Source: Parvularcula bermudensis HTCC2503
GTDB taxonomy: Bacteria; Pseudomonadota; Alphaproteobacteria; Caulobacterales; Parvularculaceae
NCBI RefSeq assembly: GCF_000152825.2
Contig: NC_014414.1
Span: 1,302,001-1,366,000, forward strand
Length of the DNA: 64,000 nt
Direction: 5' to 3'
Shown: positions 25,982 through 34,465 of the stretch, piece after piece
How positions within the stretch are numbered: position 1 is the first letter of the stretch
How the letters are laid out: each line of letters opens with the position of its first letter
Translations under genes and position numbers: made by a program
Notes under the pieces: model-generated
Database searches by the model: none
Told to the model about the DNA's origin: nothing
The model's input: only the letters and a program-made list of their open reading frames with translations

Positions 25982-27351
25982 GCGAGGTGTCGAGGGCACG
26001 GCGCGGCGGTGGCGTATGGCACAGGGCAGGGGCCTGGGGCTCGCAGAGCGGCGCCCCCGCTTTAGCAGTCCGACACGCCGAGGGTGATCGTCCCCTCCTG
26101 CAGGCCGGTGCGAATGGCCTCCTTTTCAAAGTCCTCTTGATCGTCCTTATGGGGATGTCACTCCTGGCCCCCTTCATCAACAATACGATCAGTGCTGGGG
26201 GAGGCGAAGGCAGCGCGCTGCGGCAGATTACCTATCTCGGCGTGGTTGCCCTGACACTCCTGCTGACCGTCGATTTGACCAATCCGGTGAGGGTCTTCGT
26301 TCTGCCGGTGTCGGTGGTTCTGGCGCTTGCCTGGTGTTGGAGTTCCCTCATCTGGTCGATTGATCCCTCGACCTCGCTCCGTCGGGTGATATTGCTGACA
26401 CTTGTGGTTTGGGGGGCGTTTGCCCTGGTCAAGGCTCTGCGCTACGAGGACACGATCAGCACGATTAGACTCGTCCTATTGGGAACGTTGGTGCTGAACT
26501 ACATCGTCGTGATTTTTTTCCCCAGTCTGGGGATCCACCAGATTTGGGAGCCGAATAATCCAGGCATTGTCGGGAGTTGGCGGGGCGCTCTGATGCAGAA
26601 AAATTTCTGCGGGCCGATTTGTGTGATCACGATCCTTTTCTTCCTCTTCCACCGAGGAAATTATGCCTTGTGGATGCGGGTGGGGGTCATGCTTGCGGCT
26701 GCCTTCTTCCTCTATCAAACGAATTCTAAGACCTCGATGGGAATGGGGATCTTCTCTCTCCTGGTCGGGGTGATCGTATATTATTATGATACGCGATACC
26801 GGCTTTATCTGATCCCCCTCACATTTCTGTCCGTTGCGGTGTGCCTGCCGTTTTGGTCGACAGTGACTGATTTTATTCCCCAAATACTCGCCCAACGTGG
26901 GGCGTTCACGGGGCGGACTGATATTTGGCGGGTTCTCGTCGAGATCGCCAGTACCGACCCGTGGTTGGGTGTGGGGTACGGCGCTTTCTGGAATCTGCCG
27001 GGAGCGCAAAGTCCCATTTATGCCTATTCGGATGATTGGGTCATGTTACAGGGGAACGGGCATAATGGGTATCTAGATCTTGTCCTCTCGGTGGGGATCC
27101 CGGGCCTTCTCCTGACCGTGGCGGCGCTTATCGTCATGCCGCTCCTCAATCTTGCGGCCAGCAGCCGACCGCAGCGGGGCCAGCGCGCCCTTCTTGTCTC
27201 GCTGACCCTCTTTGTGGCCTTGCAGAACTCTATGGAAAGTACGATTTTCGACCGGGACATGGCCACCGGCTTGATCTTGGTGATAGCTGCCGCCTTGACG
27301 CACATTGTAACTTCGCGATCCCCATCACCCGGAGATGTGCGGCGTGCTTGA
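25978..27351 (+). CDS. ExoQ/O-antigen-ligase-like polysaccharide polymerase
   Basis: A 457-residue membrane protein with about 10-12 helices and a large periplasmic loop carrying the Wzy_C/ExoQ-type segment GRTDIWRVLVEIASTDPWLG and HNGYLDLVLSVGIPG. Proteins of this group polymerise lipid-linked repeat units in the periplasm or ligate O-antigen. Next to a flippase and glycosyltransferases, the polymerase (Wzy/ExoQ) role is most likely. The first 45 residues are soluble and basic. It overlaps both neighbours (4 bases upstream, 17 downstream). A second member of the same family lies at 32858. Confidence 0.85.
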   Translation: MSEVSRARRGGGVWHRAGAWGSQSGAPALAVRHAEGDRPLLQAGANGLLFKVLLIVLMGMSLLAPFINNTISAGGGEGSALRQITYLGVVALTLLLTVDLTNPVRVFVLPVSVVLALAWCWSSLIWSIDPSTSLRRVILLTLVVWGAFALVKALRYEDTISTIRLVLLGTLVLNYIVVIFFPSLGIHQIWEPNNPGIVGSWRGALMQKNFCGPICVITILFFLFHRGNYALWMRVGVMLAAAFFLYQTNSKTSMGMGIFSLLVGVIVYYYDTRYRLYLIPLTFLSVAVCLPFWSTVTDFIPQILAQRGAFTGRTDIWRVLVEIASTDPWLGVGYGAFWNLPGAQSPIYAYSDDWVMLQGNGHNGYLDLVLSVGIPGLLLTVAALIVMPLLNLAASSRPQRGQRALLVSLTLFVALQNSMESTIFDRDMATGLILVIAAALTHIVTSRSPSPGDVRRA

Positions 27352-28678
27352 TTCCTCCGGTCGTTTCGGAAAAATCACTATCAAGCTCTATCGCTATGGC
27401 CTCGCGGCCATCGGCCCCGTTGGCGCGGCGGCGACACAGTTCTATCTGCTCCTCGTTTTGCTCCGTCTATTGAGCAAAGATGAGTTCGGCAGTTTTTCCT
27501 TCCTGATCCTTTCCTCCCAATTCTGTTTCGGCATTTGGTCGGCCCTCTTCTGTGCACCGCTGGTGGTGATGATGAACCAAGAGACGCAGGAGATCGCCAC
27601 GGAGCGAGTCCGGTCGATCCTTGGTGCGAATATCGTCCTGTCGATTGGCGTCGCTGTGCTGTTCTTTGGGCTAGGTATGTGGCTTTCCATCGGGACGGAC
27701 GCCGCCCTGCTGTTCGGCCTTTTCGCAGGGACGGTGGTGGTCCGATGGGTGGCGCGGGCCCATGCCTATGCGGCCGGTAAGCAGATCCGCACCGCCTTAT
27801 CGGATGGCGTTTACGCGCTCACCCTGTTTGTTGGGACGACGGTCATATTTGTCCAACAGATCGATTCTATCGTATGGGCTTCGGGGATGCTGTTGGCGAG
27901 CGTCATCGCCGGCTACATTCCTTTCGGAACGGCCTATTGGCGGCAACAGATCGGGGCGGTGCGACCCAAGGCTGTATTGTCCTACCATGCCGTCTGGAAG
28001 AAACATGCTGGGTGGTCCCTGCTCGGTGTTATCACGACAGAAGCGACGTCGAATTCCCACGCCTATATCGTTACAGCGCTTTACGGTCCCGCCGCCTTTG
28101 CCCCCATTGCTGCCGCAGCGTTGATCATCAGGCCTATCATGGTGATCGTCAAAGCCCTGTCGGAATTCGAGAGAGCGCAGATGGCCAAGACCATCGTGCA
28201 ACGGAATTTCTCGGCACTGCGTCAATCTCTGTGGATGTTTAGGGGGATGCTGCTTCTGGTGTGGATCGGCTCGGTCGGCCTCGCCTTCCTGCTCTTTGCC
28301 TTCTTCCCGGCCCTGGTGTTCCCTGCCGAATATGATCTCAGAACCTTGCAGATCGTGGCCACTCTGTGGCTGTCAATTGCGGCTGTCCGCATTGTCCGCG
28401 TACCTGATAATATCTTTCTTCAATCCAGCGGCTATTTCAAAATGTTGGCCTTTGCTTCGATTTTTTCATCGGGCGTCTCGTTGTTCTTGGTTCCGGTGTT
28501 AACGGTCCTCAATGGTCCGGTATGGTCCGTCGTCGGTATTTTGGGGGGAGAGGTCGTGTTCGCCGCCGCCATTATACAACGCGCCCTGAAACGTCGCGCC
28601 ACGATGCGGCAAGAGGTCCAGGACTCGGCGAGCGACCCCGGGGTGATGACCGCAGCACAAGCAACTAAAATCGAATGA
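27335..28678 (+). CDS. Polysaccharide repeat-unit flippase (Wzx-like)
   Basis: A 447-residue protein with about 12 hydrophobic helices, like the MOP/PST flippases that move undecaprenyl-linked repeat units across the inner membrane. It opens with KLYRYGLAAIGPVGAAATQFYLL and KDEFGSFSFLIL, the typical first two helices of oligosaccharide flippases. No specific catalytic motif exists for this family, so the call rests on topology and context. Start overlaps the polymerase gene end; the glycosyltransferase follows after seven bases. It is the only flippase candidate in the locus. Confidence 0.8.
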   Translation: MCGVLDSSGRFGKITIKLYRYGLAAIGPVGAAATQFYLLLVLLRLLSKDEFGSFSFLILSSQFCFGIWSALFCAPLVVMMNQETQEIATERVRSILGANIVLSIGVAVLFFGLGMWLSIGTDAALLFGLFAGTVVVRWVARAHAYAAGKQIRTALSDGVYALTLFVGTTVIFVQQIDSIVWASGMLLASVIAGYIPFGTAYWRQQIGAVRPKAVLSYHAVWKKHAGWSLLGVITTEATSNSHAYIVTALYGPAAFAPIAAAALIIRPIMVIVKALSEFERAQMAKTIVQRNFSALRQSLWMFRGMLLLVWIGSVGLAFLLFAFFPALVFPAEYDLRTLQIVATLWLSIAAVRIVRVPDNIFLQSSGYFKMLAFASIFSSGVSLFLVPVLTVLNGPVWSVVGILGGEVVFAAAIIQRALKRRATMRQEVQDSASDPGVMTAAQATKIE

Positions 28679-28685
28679 GAGCCGC

Positions 28686-29678
28686 ATGAAACTGACCATC
28701 GGTATCAAGGCGCTGAACGAAGAAGCGAAAATCGCCCAGGCTATCGAGAGTGCTCTCTCCTCCCTTGAGGGGATTGAGGGCGAGGTTGTGCTCGCGGATT
28801 CAGGGTCGACCGATCAAACCATCGCCATCGCACAAACCTATCCTATACGGATCGTTCAGCTGAAGAATACCGATGAACGATGTTGTGGGGCCGGGGCGCA
28901 ATTGGCATTCCAAGCGGCGCGTGGGGAGTATTTTTATCTCCTCGACGGCGATATGGAATTGGCGCCTGGGTTTATCCAAGAAGCCCTCACTTTCCTAGAG
29001 AACCATCCCGATGTGGCAGGTGTCGGCGGCGCGGTTCGTGAAGTGAATACGGATGGCGAAGGGTTTCAGATCCGGGCCCAAGCGTGGGCAGCGGCGGCAG
29101 AGGCGGCGGAACGGGATGTCGACCGTCTCGATTGCGGCGGTCTTTACCGGCGGATTGCTGTCGAGGCGGCGGATTTTTTCGCTGATCGTAATCTTCATGC
29201 GTTCGAGGAGTTCGATCTGGCGGCACGGCTACGATGCCGGGGCTGGCGGCTCGTTCGCCTCGGCCGTCCAGGGGTCCTTCATTACGGCCATCAAGTCGGT
29301 GGTTATCGTTTGCTCCTTAGACGGCTAAAGAGCGGCTATGCTGGAGCGCCGGGGGAGGTTCTGCGGGGGGCCCTCGGCCGCCCGCATTTGGGGATCGTGT
29401 TGCGGCGACTTGGGCATATTCGGAACGCGCTTGTGGTCATGGCTTGGTGGGTGGCCATTGTTGTCAGTGCGGGCCTGCTTTCCCTCTGGGTCAGTCTTGG
29501 TCTGATCCTCGCGCCGATCGGCTTCCTGTGGTGGCGGCGGGGAAGCCTGTCCTTGGGCATTTATTCGCTCGCGGCGTGGAATGTTGCCGCCATCGGTTTG
29601 GTAACCGGTTTTTTTCGGCGGCGCGTGTCGCCCCAAAAATCCCTTGAGCTTATCGATTGCTCAACGGAACAACCCTGA
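28686..29678 (+). CDS. Glycosyltransferase family 2 protein
   Basis: A 330-residue GT-A enzyme. The donor-binding fold shows LTIGIKALNEEAKIAQAIES, VVLADSGSTDQTIAIA and the DxD-type metal site in YFYLLDGDMEL. The protein ends in two hydrophobic segments (about residues 240-305), so it is anchored at the inner membrane. It should add a sugar in repeat-unit assembly, or act as a membrane-linked transferase; donor unknown. It follows the flippase by seven bases in the same operon. Confidence 0.9.
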   Translation: MKLTIGIKALNEEAKIAQAIESALSSLEGIEGEVVLADSGSTDQTIAIAQTYPIRIVQLKNTDERCCGAGAQLAFQAARGEYFYLLDGDMELAPGFIQEALTFLENHPDVAGVGGAVREVNTDGEGFQIRAQAWAAAAEAAERDVDRLDCGGLYRRIAVEAADFFADRNLHAFEEFDLAARLRCRGWRLVRLGRPGVLHYGHQVGGYRLLLRRLKSGYAGAPGEVLRGALGRPHLGIVLRRLGHIRNALVVMAWWVAIVVSAGLLSLWVSLGLILAPIGFLWWRRGSLSLGIYSLAAWNVAAIGLVTGFFRRRVSPQKSLELIDCSTEQP

Positions 29679-29829
29679 ATAGAGTTTCAGTCTCAGGGAG
29701 GGATGCGTGCTGCGATTACAGAAAAGAGTGAGTGATCACAGGCGTCCATGGCTCCTACAGGGCCGACTGGGCGGATGGCCCCGCCGTGTCGGCCCATTTT
29801 TTGCGTTCCCGAGGGTTGAGGGACACTCA

Positions 29830-30798
29830 ATGCTTGATAGTGAACGATATTTCCATCTCAAGGTCTTCAAACCGCAATTCGTTCTGAACCGAGCTCTGCG
29901 CCGACCGACCTTCGATGGGCGCCGCTACCGGTCGACGGTGCTGTCCGATGCAGAGCGCACGCATTTACGCAATGTCGCCAGTTCTGCGCAGGTAAGCCCA
30001 CCGAACAAGCGCATGATCTTTCTATACGGGGTGATGCCGCGCAGCGGGACGAACTATCTTTTCGAGCTTCTTTTGCGGCATCCGCAAATCGTGAAATCGG
30101 CCATACCCTTCGATGAGCTTCCGGTGCTCGCTGCACCGGAAGTCTATGACGAGCCGCGGCGAATGATCGGTCGTCTCCATTCCCCCAGCGCAGAAGCGTT
30201 CCAGCCGATGGAGTGGATGACCTTTAGTGTGTCGGGGCTTAGAAACCGACTGCTCGATCTGGCGCCTGACGACAGTGTGACTCTTATAAAGGAGCCGCAT
30301 GCGTTCAATCTCGATCTTCTTTCCACGGTTTTCCCGTTGGATCAGTACATCCTGATAGCACGGGATGGACGGTACGTCGTCGACAGCTTCAAACGCACAT
30401 TCGCGCAACAAATACTGGGGCGCACCTTCGAAGACATTTGTCTCGAATTCAAAGCCGCCGCGGAGAAGATGCTTGAAGTTCGCGCGGCCTTACCCGAAGA
30501 GAAAGTCAGATACGTCCAGTACGAACAGTGCGTAAGACATCCGAAGGATACGATCTCGTCGCTCACCGATTGGATCGGTGGTCTTGATCGTCCGCCTTCT
30601 GAGGAAGATCTTGCGTCAATCCCCGTCCTTGGGTCCTCTACCCATTCCAAACGAACAAAAGGTCAGGTAAGCTGGGAGCCGGTCGAGGCAGATGAGAGTT
30701 TCGATCCGACAAGCCGTAAGCTTGATTGGTCGGAGGAGTATACGTCGACTTTTGAGCGGATCTGCGGGGACGTTAATCGCCGTCTTGGCTATAGCTGA
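29830..30798 (+). CDS. Sulfotransferase family protein
   Basis: A 323-residue soluble protein with both PAPS-binding signatures: the 5'-phosphosulfate loop GVMPRSGTNYLFEL (Arg71-Asn75) and the 3'-phosphate region ILIARDGRYVVDSF (Arg178-Asp179). These enzymes transfer sulfate from PAPS to hydroxyl or amino groups. Placed among polysaccharide genes, the acceptor is probably a sugar of the exopolysaccharide, which would make it sulfated; this is inference. I chose the ATG at 29830 with GAGGG nine bases upstream; the frame is open 41 codons further but that part is low-complexity and basic. No cysC/cysN genes are nearby. Confidence 0.87.
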   Translation: MLDSERYFHLKVFKPQFVLNRALRRPTFDGRRYRSTVLSDAERTHLRNVASSAQVSPPNKRMIFLYGVMPRSGTNYLFELLLRHPQIVKSAIPFDELPVLAAPEVYDEPRRMIGRLHSPSAEAFQPMEWMTFSVSGLRNRLLDLAPDDSVTLIKEPHAFNLDLLSTVFPLDQYILIARDGRYVVDSFKRTFAQQILGRTFEDICLEFKAAAEKMLEVRAALPEEKVRYVQYEQCVRHPKDTISSLTDWIGGLDRPPSEEDLASIPVLGSSTHSKRTKGQVSWEPVEADESFDPTSRKLDWSEEYTSTFERICGDVNRRLGYS

Positions 30799-30820
30799 CC
30801 CCGAGCGATATCGAGCTTGA

Positions 30821-30841
30821 ATGAGCGCCGGTGGCGCTCAT
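30821..30841 (+). repeat. Perfect 9-bp stem-loop inside the polysaccharide operon
   Basis: ATGAGCGCC (30821-30829) and GGCGCTCAT (30833-30841) pair perfectly around GGT, between the sulfotransferase and an acyltransferase. No T-run follows, so it is more likely an mRNA stability or partial attenuation element than a full terminator. Confidence 0.5.
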
Positions 30842-30873
30842 GACGTCTGTAAACGGTGCGAGGGGTGGGGGAT

Positions 30874-31887
30874 ATGACTTCCGGTCAAGGGGCGCACAGC
30901 GATCTGACAAGGCGCGAAGAGGGGGTCGATGCCGGACGTTTATTGGCCGCCATAGGAGTCATCGCGATTCATGTCGGCGCATATGATGAGCTTCCCTATG
31001 GCGCAGGCGAATTGATCCGAGCGTTTTGCCGGTGGTGCGTCCCCTTCTTCTTTATCGCCTCGGGATACTTCCTGGTCGGGCGGGATGGCGAGTTGAGAAT
31101 TTCACTCAAAGGCCTTTCGCGACTGGTCCGAATATTCGCCCTGTCCTGTGTTCTCTTCCTCCCACTCCATTTCCTTAGATATGTAGAAACACCAATAGAA
31201 GGTGTGGGGGTGGAATTCCTCCTTTTAGGGACCAATTATCATCTCTGGTTTCTTTCAAGTCTCATTATGGCGCAGTTATTTCTTGCCGCCTATGACCGGG
31301 TCGAGGGGGGGCTCATTAGCGGTGTGGCAGTTCTCATCCTACTGGGATTTGTGATCGTCTCCTACTTGGCGATCGAGGCGCCGGAGTTCCGCAAGGCTGA
31401 AGTCATTATGCGACAACTCAGCGGGGTGAGCTTTGTGTGGATCGGCGTATTGATTGGGCGACGACGCGAGACTCTGCGCTTGGGCCGCTGGCTGCTCACC
31501 CTGACAGCCGCCCTCTTGGTTCTGACTGCGATTGAGAGTTGGGTACTCGGTCGGATGCATCCGCCCTTTGCGGATGCCGAACTCCTCGCCACATCGTGCC
31601 TATTGGCGCCGTGCCTCTTTCTCCTGGCTATCCGCTACGGGCATCGCACCCCCGAATGGCTATCCAAAATGGGGCGTGAGCAAAGTTTGTTGATCTATCT
31701 GCTCCACCCTATTGTGATTGTCATGGCATGGAAGGCGATCACTACTGGGATTATCCCGCGATCGAGCCTCCTCATCTATGGTATTACGGTTGTCGTCCTG
31801 ATCCCCGCTATTGACATCATGCGGCGTAAGCTGGGCGTGATCTACCGCGCTTTGATGGGGGGGCCGATCCGTTCATTGGACGGGTGA
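30874..31887 (+). CDS. Acyltransferase 3 family membrane protein
   Basis: A 337-residue ten-helix protein of the acyltransferase-3 family, third in this locus. It has VDAGRLLAAIGVIAIHVGAY with the N-terminal histidine, WCVPFFFIASGYFLVGRDG, and a C-terminal LLIYLLHPIVIVMAWKA. It is closer to the WecH/OatA-like short form than the other two. I chose the ATG at 30874 after GGGGTGGGGG; a GTG six codons upstream is also in frame. It ends 16 bases from a convergent glycosyltransferase gene. Confidence 0.88.
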   Translation: MTSGQGAHSDLTRREEGVDAGRLLAAIGVIAIHVGAYDELPYGAGELIRAFCRWCVPFFFIASGYFLVGRDGELRISLKGLSRLVRIFALSCVLFLPLHFLRYVETPIEGVGVEFLLLGTNYHLWFLSSLIMAQLFLAAYDRVEGGLISGVAVLILLGFVIVSYLAIEAPEFRKAEVIMRQLSGVSFVWIGVLIGRRRETLRLGRWLLTLTAALLVLTAIESWVLGRMHPPFADAELLATSCLLAPCLFLLAIRYGHRTPEWLSKMGREQSLLIYLLHPIVIVMAWKAITTGIIPRSSLLIYGITVVVLIPAIDIMRRKLGVIYRALMGGPIRSLDG

Positions 31888-31903
31888 GCCCTCAATTGTC
31901 GCG

Positions 31904-32827
31904 TTACCGAGAAAGAAGACGGGCTCTCATCCCCTGATAGAAGTCGCGCGGGACGAGGGTTCGCAGAAGGACAGTCAGGGCAAAGCGGGGGTGCAGTGCC
32001 CCCCTGAGTGTTGCATCGCAGATGGTCCAAAGGCCCCGGACTGGCTCTTTGCGGAGGAGCGACGGCCCGAGATACCGCGCCTCATAGCCGCGCAGCGCTT
32101 TTTGCGAGATCAGAGGCCGCGCAACATCCATAAAAGCGCGTCCGCTCTCCAGCGTTTTATCATTGCTCAGACGATTGGGGTTATATTCGTCGTGGTAGAT
32201 CGTCAGGAGCTCGTCGATCAACAGATACGACCCTGCGGCGGTGGCCTCGATCGCAAAGAGGTGATCCTCACCGGCCCGGAGATCCTTCCAGCGAATCTGT
32301 GCGGCGAGATCGCGGGAGAGAAAGAACGAACTCGTCTGACAAAACCCCCCTCGCACAAAGATGAACTCATCGAGCGGCTCGGAGTCGGCTTTCAAGCGAG
32401 CGGGTTTGACGATCCATTTGTCCTCGTCAACGACCACCTTCGTGCGGGTCACGCAGAAAACACGGTTCGGGTGGGGGGCGGCTTCGACCGCTTGGACCTG
32501 CTTCGCTAATTTATCGGGATGCCATTCGTCATCGGCGTCGAGAAAGGCGACGAACCGACCCCTGGCCTCGCCTATACCGGTGTTACGCGCGGCCGCGGCC
32601 CCTTGATTGTGGGCATGGTGGACTAAGCGGATGCGCGGGTCGTCGGCAAAGGGCTTGATGGCTGACACGATATCGTCCGGGGAACAATCATCCACGATGA
32701 TGGCTTCCCACGCGGTGAATGTCTGTTGCGTGACGGTCGCCAAGGTCTGGGGAAGGACATCTGCCGATTTGTAGGCCGGGATGATGACGCTGACCACAGG
32801 GGGGCCGCCGCCGGTCGATAGGTCCAC
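31904..32827 (-). CDS. Glycosyltransferase family 2 protein
   Basis: A 307-residue GT-A glycosyltransferase. It shows PVVSVIIPAYKSADVLPQTL, AIIVDDCSPDD, the conserved NQGAAAARNTGIGEARG and the DxD site in FVAFLDADDEW. No membrane helix is evident. Donor and acceptor are unknown. The start is a GTG with GGAG about eight bases upstream. It is the last gene of a minus-strand run (Wzc, exported protein, polymerase, this gene) and probably serves the same glycan as that polymerase. Confidence 0.92.
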   Translation of the reverse strand: MDLSTGGGPPVVSVIIPAYKSADVLPQTLATVTQQTFTAWEAIIVDDCSPDDIVSAIKPFADDPRIRLVHHAHNQGAAAARNTGIGEARGRFVAFLDADDEWHPDKLAKQVQAVEAAPHPNRVFCVTRTKVVVDEDKWIVKPARLKADSEPLDEFIFVRGGFCQTSSFFLSRDLAAQIRWKDLRAGEDHLFAIEATAAGSYLLIDELLTIYHDEYNPNRLSNDKTLESGRAFMDVARPLISQKALRGYEARYLGPSLLRKEPVRGLWTICDATLRGALHPRFALTVLLRTLVPRDFYQGMRARLLSR

Positions 32828-32857
32828 AGCGGGGTCTCCTTTTTTCGAGGGGGCATA

Positions 32858-34234
32858 TCAAGCGCGATCGGGCGAAATAGCACCGTTATCAGAGGGAACT
32901 GACGCGATGGTTTGGCTTCGCACCTGAAGAAACCGGAACCGCGGCTGAGCGAAGACGAGGGCAGACAGCGCCATCCAACCGATCGGGCCAACCGTCACCG
33001 CAGGGCGAAGATTGGATTCTGAACAATTTGCTAACAGCCAGGCAATCATTATCCCGCCAATGACCATCGCGGCTTGCCGTTCACTCTCGGAGCCTTCATG
33101 TAACCGCCGCGCGCTATTGCCTGCTGCGGCGACGATGAGGAGGAACGTCGCCAAGCCGACAAGGCCCGTGCCGAGGGCCATGTCGAGATAGCCATTATGG
33201 GCCCCGAAGACCCCCATCATTTGGATCAGATCATAGGTGAAGGTTCCAAAGGTCGGCGAAACGAACCCATAGCCGGTCACAGGTTCACGCGCGATATGGT
33301 CGATGGCGAGAGCCCAGATATCGGTTCGGCCAGTCAAGCTAGGGTCACGCCCGAGCAGGACCAAGAGCTGACCGGCGATGATCATGAGGATAAAGATCAT
33401 CGGGATTGCGATAATCAGGGCCAGATATCGGTAGACCGACCGCAATTTGAAATAGGCGAGGGTCAGCACCGGAGCGGTGATCAGGACGAATATGCTGCTG
33501 GCGGAGTTACTCATCATGCAAATAACGCAAAAGGCGGCAATGGTCGCATAGCGGACCCATTGTCGAGGGAAGACCGCGCGCCCGGCGAAGAGAAGGCCTG
33601 TTCCGAAAATGGCCACCACCTGTCCCAAGTGGTTCTTGTGCTGATAGATCCCGCGCCACGACCCGGTATGCACCGATTGTGAACTATCCGAGTACTGGTG
33701 CACGCCCTCACTCGGGACGAGGAAAACCCACAGGAACGTGCAGATGGCGATCAGAACCGCCCCCCACAGAAAGACATTCGCGACCTGCTCGGGCTGCAGC
33801 CGGATCGCGATCACATAGATCGTCAGGATAATCATCATCAGAACGACAAATCCGATGGCGCTGGTGGAAAGGCTGTCGGTCCATGTCAGGGAGAGCGCCG
33901 TCCACACCACGAAGGGCAAAAAGGGCACAAATCGAGACAACCCGCCGGCGAGGCGACGCCAATCGGGAAGACACCAGAACAGCAGAATCGAGAGGAGAAA
34001 TAATCGTCCGGAATAAACGATCATGTTCGATCCGCCGGAGATCCGCTTGAGGGTTGTCGGGTCACGAATGATGCCCTGGCTGGGGTCCATGCCGATCACC
34101 CGAAAAGTGAAGGGCGTTGTCATGAAAAAGACGGCGACAATACAAAGTCCAACAAAGATCGCTCGATACCAATCGACGGACTGCTTCGCCGCGTAATCGC
34201 CGAAAGGCGGGCTTGTCGGTGATAAAGTGCTCAT
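32858..34234 (-). CDS. Second ExoQ/O-antigen-ligase-like polysaccharide polymerase
   Basis: A 458-residue membrane protein with about 11 helices and the ExoQ/Wzy_C segment SLTGRTDIWALAIDHIARE and AHNGYLDMALGTGLVG, closely parallel to the protein at 25978. Likely role: periplasmic polymerisation of repeat units, or transfer to an acceptor. I chose the ATG at 34234 (MSTLSPTSPP); the longer frame begins at a TTG within the AAGGG stretch. Having two such proteins with one flippase suggests either two polymers or a polymerase plus a ligase. Confidence 0.85.
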   Translation of the reverse strand: MSTLSPTSPPFGDYAAKQSVDWYRAIFVGLCIVAVFFMTTPFTFRVIGMDPSQGIIRDPTTLKRISGGSNMIVYSGRLFLLSILLFWCLPDWRRLAGGLSRFVPFLPFVVWTALSLTWTDSLSTSAIGFVVLMMIILTIYVIAIRLQPEQVANVFLWGAVLIAICTFLWVFLVPSEGVHQYSDSSQSVHTGSWRGIYQHKNHLGQVVAIFGTGLLFAGRAVFPRQWVRYATIAAFCVICMMSNSASSIFVLITAPVLTLAYFKLRSVYRYLALIIAIPMIFILMIIAGQLLVLLGRDPSLTGRTDIWALAIDHIAREPVTGYGFVSPTFGTFTYDLIQMMGVFGAHNGYLDMALGTGLVGLATFLLIVAAAGNSARRLHEGSESERQAAMVIGGIMIAWLLANCSESNLRPAVTVGPIGWMALSALVFAQPRFRFLQVRSQTIASVPSDNGAISPDRA

Positions 34235-34465
34235 CGCGAAACCATTACCCTTCAACGTTAAACCATCGGATGGCCGAAGCGGTCGTTTCTCCGGGCCAAG
34301 CGCGTTTAGCCCCTTGAGCCGAATAGCGGACTGCAGCGCCTATGCCATCTTTCGCGGTGCAGTATGAACCACATGGAAAGACGAACAAGGGGGCGAAACA
34401 ACAACGATTGACCGCGTGTGATCCCTTGGCGGAAAGAGGGGCCGTTAAAGCGCTCCCCGAGCCGC

